Source: Halomonas litopenaei | GTDB taxonomy: Bacteria > Pseudomonadota > Gammaproteobacteria > Pseudomonadales > Halomonadaceae | Length of the DNA stretch: 64,000 nt | Assembly: GCF_017303055.1 (NCBI RefSeq) | Contig: NZ_JAEKJT010000009.1 | Location: 124,001-188,000, forward strand | Reading direction: 5' to 3' | Shown here: piece by piece, positions 17,214 through 24,229 of the stretch | Layout of the letters: each line of letters opens with the position of its first letter | How positions within the stretch are numbered: position 1 is the first letter of the stretch | Translations under genes and position numbers: made by a program | Notes under the pieces: model-generated | Database searches by the model: none | What the model saw: only the letters and a program-made list of their open reading frames with translations | Told to the model about the DNA's origin: nothing

Positions 17214-17267
17214 TCCAACAGTACTGGTCCATCAACACCGGTCCATCAATACCGATCCATCAATACC
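17212..17267. repeat. 14-base tandem repeats after litR
   Basis: Three close units (17226-17239, 17240-17253, 17254-17267) of the form GRTCCATCAAYACC, preceded by a degenerate copy at 17212-17225 that starts at the litR stop codon region. They lie between litR and its presumed terminator. Confidence 0.8.
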
Positions 17268-17284
17268 GAGGGCGCCCCCTTGTA

Positions 17285-17314
17285 GGCGAGAAGCGCCGCC
17301 CAACGCTTCTCGCC
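17285..17314 (+). terminator. Hairpin between litR and phrB
   Basis: Perfect 11-base-pair stem GGCGAGAAGCG / CGCTTCTCGCC with an eight-base loop. No T-run follows. It may terminate litR transcripts or set the litR/phrB expression ratio. Confidence 0.5.
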
Positions 17315-17408
17315 AGACCTCCTCGCTAGTGTTCCAACGTCCGGCCAGCCATCGTCTGCCGACGCCCAACCCTCCATGACCGATCCTTCAACACGAGGAG
17401 GCCACTCC

Positions 17409-18836
17409 ATGCCTGTCACCCTGGTCTGGTTCCGAACGGACCTGAGAGTCCACGACAATACCGCCCTGTTCCATGCCAGCCAGCGGGGGCCCGTCATCGC
17501 GGTATTTCTTCACGCCCAGGAGCAATGGCGCGAACACGGACATGGAGACAACAAGCTCGACTTCATCGCGCGCGGTGTCGAAGCACTGGGAGAATCCCTG
17601 GCACAGCGCAATATCCCGCTGATCCAGCTCGACACGCCCACCTTCAAGGAAGCGCCCGAAGCGCTGATGCGCCTGGCCGACGAGCTCGGCGCAGATGCGC
17701 TGTACTTCAATCGCGAGTACCCGCTGGACGAATGGCAACGTGACCAGGCGGTACTGGAGGCTGGCGACAACAGCGACCTGGAGGTGCGTGCCTTCCGCGA
17801 TGCAGTGGCCTTCAGCCCAGGCGAGCTGCTCACCGGCAAGGGCGACTACTACGGCGTGTTTACCCCCTTCTCGAAAGCCTGGCACAAGGCCATCAGCAGC
17901 GAACGCCTCGAGGTGCTGGACGCGCCTGCCAAGCAATCACCGGTGGAAGTGTCAGCAACAGCCCGTCAGCGCACTCGCTACGATGACAAGGCGGTCGATG
18001 GCCGCCGGTGGCCGGCAGGAGAAGAGGCTGCCGCGGACCGTCTCTCGGCCTTCCTGAGCGGATCCATCAGCAGCCCTGGGAAACGCTACAAGGAGGACCG
18101 CGACTTCCCGGCCAAGCGAGGCACCAGCGAGCTGTCTCCTTACCTGGCCATGGGCATGATCTCCTGGCGCCAGTGCATGCAGGCCGTCATCTCGATCAAT
18201 GACGGCAGCCTGAGCGATGGCGACAAGGGCCTGACGACCTGGGTCAGCGAGCTGATCTGGCGCGAGTTCTACCAGCATGTGGCCGTGGGCTTCCCCAGGG
18301 TCTGTCGATACCGCGCCTTCCAACGTCATACAGAAGCCCTTGAGTGGCGCGACGCCGACGATGATTTCGCCGCCTGGTGTGAAGGGCGTACCGGCTACCC
18401 TCTGGTCGACGCCGCCATGCGCCAGCTGGTCTCGACCGGGTGGATGCACAACCGATTGCGCATGGTGACCGCCATGTTTCTCACCAAGCACCTGCTGATC
18501 GACTGGCGCCGCGGCGAGCGCTTCTTCCTCGAGCACCTGGTCGACGGGGAGTTTGCGGCCAACAACGGAGGCTGGCAGTGGGCTGCTTCGACGGGCACCG
18601 ATGCCGCCCCGTACTTCCGCATCTTCAACCCCACGACCCAATCCGAACGCTTCGACCCCGACGGCAACTTCATTGCCCACTGGCTGCCGGAGCTGGCTGA
18701 CCTCCCGGCACGCCAGCGCCACGCCCCATCCTCGGACCTCCTCAGCAGCAACGACTACCCTCGACCGATTGTCGAGCACAAGGCGGCTCGCGAACGAGCG
18801 CTCGAGGCCTTCAAGTCATTGTCCAAGGATGACTAG
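17409..18836 (+). CDS. phrB: Class I CPD photolyase (deoxyribodipyrimidine photo-lyase)
   Basis: Light-driven repair enzyme for cyclobutane pyrimidine dimers. The N-terminal antenna domain starts VTLVWFRTDLRVHDNTAL. The C-terminal FAD domain carries RWPAGEEAA, ELIWREFYQH and the strongly conserved NNGGWQWAASTGTDAAPYFR with the tryptophans of the electron path. Length 475 aa is typical. The ATG at 17409 has GAGGAGG upstream; an in-frame start 11 codons earlier lacks one. Next to a LitR-type regulator it is expected to be light-induced. Confidence 0.96.
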   Translation: MPVTLVWFRTDLRVHDNTALFHASQRGPVIAVFLHAQEQWREHGHGDNKLDFIARGVEALGESLAQRNIPLIQLDTPTFKEAPEALMRLADELGADALYFNREYPLDEWQRDQAVLEAGDNSDLEVRAFRDAVAFSPGELLTGKGDYYGVFTPFSKAWHKAISSERLEVLDAPAKQSPVEVSATARQRTRYDDKAVDGRRWPAGEEAAADRLSAFLSGSISSPGKRYKEDRDFPAKRGTSELSPYLAMGMISWRQCMQAVISINDGSLSDGDKGLTTWVSELIWREFYQHVAVGFPRVCRYRAFQRHTEALEWRDADDDFAAWCEGRTGYPLVDAAMRQLVSTGWMHNRLRMVTAMFLTKHLLIDWRRGERFFLEHLVDGEFAANNGGWQWAASTGTDAAPYFRIFNPTTQSERFDPDGNFIAHWLPELADLPARQRHAPSSDLLSSNDYPRPIVEHKAARERALEAFKSLSKDD

Positions 18837-18867
18837 GGCAGACGCGAGCACCGACAGGGAGACCACG

Positions 18868-19308
18868 ATGATCGACGACCCGCAGCTGGCAGCCTTCTGC
18901 GACACCTTCAATAAGCTGGACAAAACCTGTACAGAAAAGCTATACAGTATATATTCTGATGACATCGTGTTCATCGACCCGCTCCACCGGGTCAACGGCA
19001 TCAACGACCTGAAGGCTGATTTCGATGCCATGTATGCCAACGTGATCACGTGCCAGTTCGACTTCAGGCATGCTGTGCGTGAGGGACAACATGGGTTCGT
19101 GACCTGGACCATGGCACTGCAGCATCGGCGCCTGGCACGGGGGAAACCCATCGCCGTGGAGGGCTGCTCGGCGCTGACCTTTGCCTCCGGCGAAGGCGGC
19201 AAGGTGATTCGCCATCAGGACTATTTCGACGCCGGAGCACTGCTGTACGAACGCCTGCCCCTAGTGGGAATGCTGGTTCGCCGAATCAAGCGTATCGCGG
19301 CAGGTTGA
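18868..19308 (+). CDS. NTF2/SnoaL-like fold protein of the photolyase cluster
   Basis: A 146-residue protein of the nuclear-transport-factor-2-like superfamily. The pattern LAAFCDTFNKLD, then IYSDDIVFIDPLHRVNG and a final VIRHQDYFDAGALLYE is characteristic of proteins encoded beside photolyase and SDR genes. It has no obvious catalytic residues beyond conserved Asp/His in the cone and probably binds a small hydrophobic ligand. Start ATG follows GGGAG, 31 bases after phrB. Codons at 18928-18957 are unusually AT-rich and rare for this genome and include TGTACA and TATACA. Confidence 0.75.
   Translation: MIDDPQLAAFCDTFNKLDKTCTEKLYSIYSDDIVFIDPLHRVNGINDLKADFDAMYANVITCQFDFRHAVREGQHGFVTWTMALQHRRLARGKPIAVEGCSALTFASGEGGKVIRHQDYFDAGALLYERLPLVGMLVRRIKRIAAG
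18928..18955 (+). promoter_or_regulatory. AT-rich TGTACA/TATACA element inside the NTF2-like gene
   Basis: TGTACA (18928-18933), seven bases, TATACA (18941-18946), then GTATATATT. It stands out from GC-rich coding sequence and may hold an internal regulator site or promoter for the downstream SDR-to-DUF2878 genes. Confidence 0.3.
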
Positions 19309-19376
19309 AACCCTGACCAGCCATCCCACGTAGCTGGCAGTCAGCAGCATCTGGTACCAGCAACAGTGAGGATGAC

Positions 19377-20189
19377 ATGGCTCGCGACCCCAACCCACAG
19401 CGCATATGGCTCACCGGTGCCACTTCAGGCATCGGCGAAGCGCTGGCACAGCGCCTGCTGGACGATGGCCACCGGGTGGCACTGACCTCCCGCAGCCGCT
19501 CAGGCCTTGAAACGTTGGCCGGCCAGCGCGACAACGCACTGCTGGTGCCCGCAGACGTCACCGACCTGCAGGCGATGAAGGACGCAGCAGCCGTCATCGC
19601 TGATGCCTTCGATGGCCTCGACATGGTGATCTTCAATGCCGGCACCTGCGTCTACCTGGACGGCGGTCGCGTCAATACCTCGCTGGTAAGAGACAATTTC
19701 GATCCCAACTTCTTTGGCACCATTCACTCACTGGAAGCGGCGCTGCCGCTGCTGCATCAGGCCCGCGACCAAGGTTCACGCCCGCTGATCGCCGTCACCT
19801 CCAGCGCCTCGGCCTATCTTCCCCTGCCCAGGGCCGAAGCCTACGGCGCCTCCAAGGCGGCGCTCACCTACTTCTGCGAATCATTGCGCCTCGACCTGGC
19901 CCATCAGCAGATTGATGTCAGCGTCATTCACCCAGGCTTCGTCAAGACCCCACTGACCGAGCGCAACGACTTCCCCATGCCCATGGCCGTGACCCCGGAA
20001 AAGGCCGCGAAGGCCATTCTCGAGGGACTCTCGGCGCGCCGCCGAGACATCCACTTCCCGCGCCGCTTTACCTACCTGGTCAAGCTGCTGGGCGTCATGC
20101 CCCTGCGCCTGAGGGTCGCGATCGGCAAGCGGCTGGTGCGGCGCGAACACGACACCGAGACGCCTTCACAGCAGGAGAACGACGGATGA
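19377..20189 (+). CDS. Short-chain dehydrogenase/reductase of the light cluster
   Basis: Classical SDR oxidoreductase, 270 aa. Cofactor motif TGATSGIG lies at 13-20, NAG at 87-89, the catalytic Ser in VTSSAS near 141-145, and Y156-x3-K160. R38 and nearby SRSR suggest NADPH preference. The C-terminal 40 residues are basic and hydrophobic (FTYLVKLLGVMPLRLRVAIG), as in SDRs that sit at the membrane and act on lipids. Its stop overlaps the next start (ATGA, 20186-20189), so it is coupled to the FAD oxidoreductase. The substrate is unknown; a lipid is plausible from context. Confidence 0.85.
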   Translation: MARDPNPQRIWLTGATSGIGEALAQRLLDDGHRVALTSRSRSGLETLAGQRDNALLVPADVTDLQAMKDAAAVIADAFDGLDMVIFNAGTCVYLDGGRVNTSLVRDNFDPNFFGTIHSLEAALPLLHQARDQGSRPLIAVTSSASAYLPLPRAEAYGASKAALTYFCESLRLDLAHQQIDVSVIHPGFVKTPLTERNDFPMPMAVTPEKAAKAILEGLSARRRDIHFPRRFTYLVKLLGVMPLRLRVAIGKRLVRREHDTETPSQQENDG

Positions 20190-21517
20190 CCCGACCTGAA
20201 CCCGGGCCACACGCACAACGTATTGCAGTGATTGGTGGCGGCATCAGCGGACTCTCAGCGGCCCGCTACCTGAGTGCCCGTCACCAGGTCACCCTGTTTG
20301 AAGCAGCGGACCGCCTGGGCGGCCACACGGCTACCGTCGATGTCGAGATGGACGGTCAAGACTACGCCATCGACACCGGGTTCATTGTCTTTAACGACAG
20401 GACCTACCCCCACTTCCAGCGCCTGCTCGATCATCTCGACGTTGCCTATCAGCCCACCGAAATGAGCTTTTCGGTGCATCGCACTGACGTCGACTTCGAA
20501 TACAACGGCCACACCTTGGCCTCGCTTTTCGCCCAGCGCCGAAACCTGCTGAGACCCTCGTTCTACCGGTTGCTGGGACAGATAGTGCGCTTCAACCGCC
20601 AGGCGATTCATGACCTTGCCAACCATGACGCGAATGCAGACCCTGACCCGCTGCTGCTGCCGCTAGGCGACTACCTGGACCGCGAAGGCTTTAGTGAAGA
20701 CTTCCAGCGCCACTACTTGCTGCCCATGGGCGGCGCGATCTGGTCCGCCAGCCTGGCCGACATTCGCGCTTTCTCGACGCGCTTCTTCCTGCGTTTCTTT
20801 CATCATCATGGGCTGCTATCGATCAACGACAGGCCTCAGTGGTTCACCATCAAGGGCGGCTCCCGCACCTATATTGACCGCCTGACTGCGCCCTACGCCG
20901 ACAGCATCCGGCTGGCCACTCCCGTCCATGGCATTCGCCGGGAAGCCGATGCCGTCGTCATCCGCACGCACAGCGGCGAAGAGCGCTTCGACCAGCTGGT
21001 CCTGGCCTGTCATGCGGACCAGGCCCTGGCACTACTGGAGGACCCGAGCCCGGCGGAGCGCGAGATACTTTCCGCCCTGCCCTATGCCGACAACGAGGTC
21101 GTGCTGCACACCGACACTCGGCTGCTGCCACGCCGGTCACGCGCCTGGGCCAGCTGGAATTACCGTCTTGATGGCCGCGCCGACAGCGCGAACGTCTCGG
21201 TTACCTACGCCATGAACATCCTCCAACAACTTGAGGCGCCGCATACCTTTTGCGTGACCCTCAACGACAGCGACAGCATCGCCGCCGACAAGGTAATTGG
21301 ACGCTTCACCTACGCACACCCTCAGTTCACCCAGGCAGGTGCACTGGCCCAGGCTCGCCACGCCGAGATTTCCGGCACCAAGGGTCGCACCCACTTCTGC
21401 GGAGCTTACTGGCGTCATGGGTTCCATGAAGATGGCGTCTGGAGCGCCTTGCGGGTGGCCCAGGCGCTGGGCTGTGACGAGCTCGACCATGAGCGTCTCA
21501 GGGAGGCGACGTCATGA
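20186..21517 (+). CDS. FAD-dependent amine-oxidase-like oxidoreductase (COG2907)
   Basis: 443-residue flavoprotein of the COG2907 group. FAD-binding GGGISGLSAARYL lies near residue 17, followed by LFEAADRLGGHT, and the C-terminal end has CGAYWRHGFHEDGVWSAL. Proteins of this group are encoded with cyclopropane fatty-acid synthase and DUF1365 genes. A relative, UfaD of Rhodobacter sphaeroides, desaturates methylated fatty acids as I recall. Coupled by ATGA overlaps to the SDR upstream and the DUF1365 gene downstream. A lipid substrate is an inference from neighbours. Confidence 0.85.
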   Translation: MTRPEPGPHAQRIAVIGGGISGLSAARYLSARHQVTLFEAADRLGGHTATVDVEMDGQDYAIDTGFIVFNDRTYPHFQRLLDHLDVAYQPTEMSFSVHRTDVDFEYNGHTLASLFAQRRNLLRPSFYRLLGQIVRFNRQAIHDLANHDANADPDPLLLPLGDYLDREGFSEDFQRHYLLPMGGAIWSASLADIRAFSTRFFLRFFHHHGLLSINDRPQWFTIKGGSRTYIDRLTAPYADSIRLATPVHGIRREADAVVIRTHSGEERFDQLVLACHADQALALLEDPSPAEREILSALPYADNEVVLHTDTRLLPRRSRAWASWNYRLDGRADSANVSVTYAMNILQQLEAPHTFCVTLNDSDSIAADKVIGRFTYAHPQFTQAGALAQARHAEISGTKGRTHFCGAYWRHGFHEDGVWSALRVAQALGCDELDHERLREATS

Positions 21518-22323
21518 TCACGACGCCGCGCTCGCGCATCTATCGTGGCACCCTGCGTCATCGCCGCTTTCTGCCTCGCCAGCACTCCTTCGACTATCGC
21601 GTGTGGATGGCGTTGCTGGACCTGGATGAGCTCCCCGCACTGTTCGATGGTGTGCCCGGCTTCAGTGCCAGGCGGCCCGCGCTGGCACGTTTCCGCCGGG
21701 AAGACTACCTGCCCGCCCGAGGCCAGCAACTGTCACTGGCAGAGGCCGCCAGAGAAGAGGTGCGCGAGCGTCTGGGAGCCGCCCCAGAGGGACGCGTCAC
21801 CCTGCTGACGCAACTGTCGTCGCCCTGGGTCAGCTTCAATCCCATATCGCTCTACTACCTCTATCACCCTGCCGACGAGACAGGAGAGGAGCGGCTCGGC
21901 GCGGTGCTGGGAGAGGTCACCAATACCCCCTGGAGAGAGCGAACCCGATACGCCAGCGCAGTGGATGGCAGCCGCCACACGCATCGCGCGGCGTTCGACA
22001 AGGACCTTCACGTTTCGCCCTTCCTGCCCATGGGCATGACCTATCACTGGCGCTTCAACAGTCCCGGAGAGGCGCTGTTCATGCACATGGAAACCTGGCG
22101 AGACGAGCAGCGCCATTTTGATGCCACGCTCACCCTGGAGGGCCAGCCTGCTACGCGCGGTGCCCTCATGTCGACGCTGGCACGCCAGCCCTGGATGGCC
22201 ACCAAGACACTGGCCGCCATCCATTGGGAGGCGCTCAAGCTGTGGCTCAAGGGCGTTCCCTTGCACGATCATCCGCCCCCCGCAGAGGGTGCCACGCCTC
22301 AGCCAAGGGAGAGTCAGTCATGA
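21514..22323 (+). CDS. DUF1365 family protein
   Basis: 269-residue protein recognisable by its opening RIYRGTLRHRRFLP and the internal segments LLTQLSSPWVSFNPISLYYLY and SPFLPMGMTYHWRF. The biochemical role of DUF1365 is not known to me. It nearly always accompanies the amine-oxidase-like and cyclopropane-synthase-like genes, as here. Both ends overlap neighbours by ATGA (21514-21517 and 22320-22323), so stoichiometric synthesis is expected. No signal peptide. Confidence 0.88.
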   Translation: MITTPRSRIYRGTLRHRRFLPRQHSFDYRVWMALLDLDELPALFDGVPGFSARRPALARFRREDYLPARGQQLSLAEAAREEVRERLGAAPEGRVTLLTQLSSPWVSFNPISLYYLYHPADETGEERLGAVLGEVTNTPWRERTRYASAVDGSRHTHRAAFDKDLHVSPFLPMGMTYHWRFNSPGEALFMHMETWRDEQRHFDATLTLEGQPATRGALMSTLARQPWMATKTLAAIHWEALKLWLKGVPLHDHPPPAEGATPQPRESQS

Positions 22324-23678
22324 CCTTGACCACACGCCAGTCCAGCGCCAGCGACACTGCACCGCCGCCCCCGTCAAGCGGCTCTCGGTTAGCCCAAGGA
22401 GTCCAGGACATGACCACCCTGAGAACACAGCACCACGCTATCGCCAGCAGCGAAGAAGGCAGACTGTCGCGTTGGCTGAAGCCTCGCGTGCTGGGCCACT
22501 TGGCCAAGCTCAAGCACGGCCACATCACGCTCATCGATGGTCACGAACGCCACCTTCTCGGCGAGGACGGCGAGCTGTCCGTTACTCTGGTGGTGCGTCA
22601 CAGTCGCGCCTGGAAGCGTATGGCCATGGGCGGCTCGGTGGGTGCTGCGGAAGCTTACATGGAAGGCGATTGGGACGTTGACGACCTGGTCGGCTTGATT
22701 CGCCTGTTCGCCCTCAACATCGATCAGGTCAATGACGACGTGGAAAGGGGGGTCGCCAGCCTTGGCCGACTCCTGCTGTCGGGGCTGCTGAGACTGCAGC
22801 GCAACAGCCGCAAGGGCGCCAAGCGCAACATCGCGGCGCACTACGACATCGGCAACGACCTGTTCGAGACGTTCCTCGACCGCGAGCACTGGATGTATTC
22901 CAGCGCCGTCTTCCCAAGCCCGGATGCCAGCCTGGAGGAAGCCTCGACCCACAAGCTGGACGTCATGCTCGACAAGCTGGATGTGCAGCCCCATCACCAC
23001 CTTCTCGAGATTGGTACCGGCTGGGGCGGGCTGGCCATTCATGCCGCCAAAACCCGCGGCTGCCGCGTCACCACGACCACGATCTCCGAGGAACAGTATC
23101 AACATACGGCGCGTCGACTGGCCGAAGAGGGGCTGGACGACCAGGTCACGCTGTTGAAACAGGACTACCGGGAACTGAGCGGTCGCTATGACCGGATCGT
23201 CTCGGTGGAAATGATCGAGGCCGTCGGCGCCGACTACCTGCCGCTGTACCTGAAGACACTCGATACGTTGCTCGCCCCACGCGGGCTGGTGCTGTTGCAA
23301 GCCATTACCGTGCGGGACCAGCGCTACGAGGCAGCGCGCAAGGAGATGGACTTCATCAAGCGCTATATCTTTCCGGGGGGGTTCCTGCCTTCACCGACCG
23401 TGCTGCTCACCCAGCTGACGCGACACACGTCCCTGAACCTGATCGATCTGGATGATATCGGCATGCACTATGCTCGCACCCTGCGCGAGTGGCGCCACCG
23501 CTTTGAAGCCAATCTGGATCGTGTCGCACGGCTGGGCTATGACGAGCGCTTCATTCGCATGTGGCGCTACTACCTGTGCTACTGCGAAGCCGCCTTCCTG
23601 GAGCGCACCATCAGCACCTGTCACCTGCTGCTGGCCAAGCCCGATGCGCGTCCTCCGACCCGGCTCGGAAGGCCGTAA
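22320..23678 (+). CDS. cfa: Cyclopropane-fatty-acyl-phospholipid synthase-like SAM methyltransferase
   Basis: SAM-dependent enzyme that transfers a methylene or methyl group to unsaturated acyl chains of membrane phospholipids. The N-terminal lipid-binding part is followed by HYDIGNDLFETFLD and YSSAVF, SAM motif EIGTGWGG (230-237), VSVEMIEAVG and a C-terminal helical region. Start 22320 overlaps the DUF1365 stop and has GGGAG eight bases upstream. An ATG at 22410 behind AAGGAG is an equally good alternative and would remove a 30-residue polar head. It may make cyclopropane or simply methylated fatty acids; the sequence alone does not decide. Confidence 0.9.
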   Translation: MTLTTRQSSASDTAPPPPSSGSRLAQGVQDMTTLRTQHHAIASSEEGRLSRWLKPRVLGHLAKLKHGHITLIDGHERHLLGEDGELSVTLVVRHSRAWKRMAMGGSVGAAEAYMEGDWDVDDLVGLIRLFALNIDQVNDDVERGVASLGRLLLSGLLRLQRNSRKGAKRNIAAHYDIGNDLFETFLDREHWMYSSAVFPSPDASLEEASTHKLDVMLDKLDVQPHHHLLEIGTGWGGLAIHAAKTRGCRVTTTTISEEQYQHTARRLAEEGLDDQVTLLKQDYRELSGRYDRIVSVEMIEAVGADYLPLYLKTLDTLLAPRGLVLLQAITVRDQRYEAARKEMDFIKRYIFPGGFLPSPTVLLTQLTRHTSLNLIDLDDIGMHYARTLREWRHRFEANLDRVARLGYDERFIRMWRYYLCYCEAAFLERTISTCHLLLAKPDARPPTRLGRP

Positions 23679-23680
23679 TC

Positions 23681-24229
23681 TTGGCCCGCTCTCGGACAAC
23701 CTGGCCTTGGCTTGCGCTCAATGCAGCTGGCTTCCAGCTGAGTTGGCTGGCCTGCGTCATCGGCGGTGCGGGCGTGGGCGGCATCGTCGCCGGCGTGGTG
23801 CTCGCGGCTCATCTCATTGGCATGGCGCGCCCAGGGGAGTGGCGCTGGCTGGTCATCTTCGGGCTGACGGGGCTTGCCATCGACGGTAGCCTGGCGCTGC
23901 TGGGGGGCTATCGCTTTGCGCCTGAAGACGTCCGGGTGGGACCGCTGGCGCTGTGGCTTTTGTGGCTGTGGCCTCTTTTCGCCATGCTGATTCATCACTC
24001 GCTCTACTGGCTGTGGGCGCGTCCCTGGCTGGCAGCGCTGGGAGGAGCCATCAGTGCCCCGCTGTCCTATTTCGGCGGCGCCAAGCTGGCAGGGGTAGCG
24101 CTAGCCCCGTGGCTACTGCCGAGCCAGGCCGTCATCTGGGCGCTGATCTGCCTGACGGTCAGCCTGGCGGCGGCCCGTGGATACCTCACGCCACCGCCTG
24201 GCGAGAACCGCTCTCCAGCGGCTGACTGA
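23681..24229 (+). CDS. DUF2878 family membrane protein
   Basis: 182-residue protein with about five membrane helices, recognisable as DUF2878 by NAAGFQLSWLACVIGG, the IDG and YRF segments of the middle and LSYFGGAKL. The start is a TTG two bases after the cfa stop, with GGAAGG seven bases upstream; no ATG or GTG fits before the first conserved segment. The 3' end overlaps the convergent GGDEF-EAL gene by 44 bases. Function unknown; the link to cfa suggests a role in membrane lipid handling. Confidence 0.8.
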   Translation: MARSRTTWPWLALNAAGFQLSWLACVIGGAGVGGIVAGVVLAAHLIGMARPGEWRWLVIFGLTGLAIDGSLALLGGYRFAPEDVRVGPLALWLLWLWPLFAMLIHHSLYWLWARPWLAALGGAISAPLSYFGGAKLAGVALAPWLLPSQAVIWALICLTVSLAAARGYLTPPPGENRSPAAD

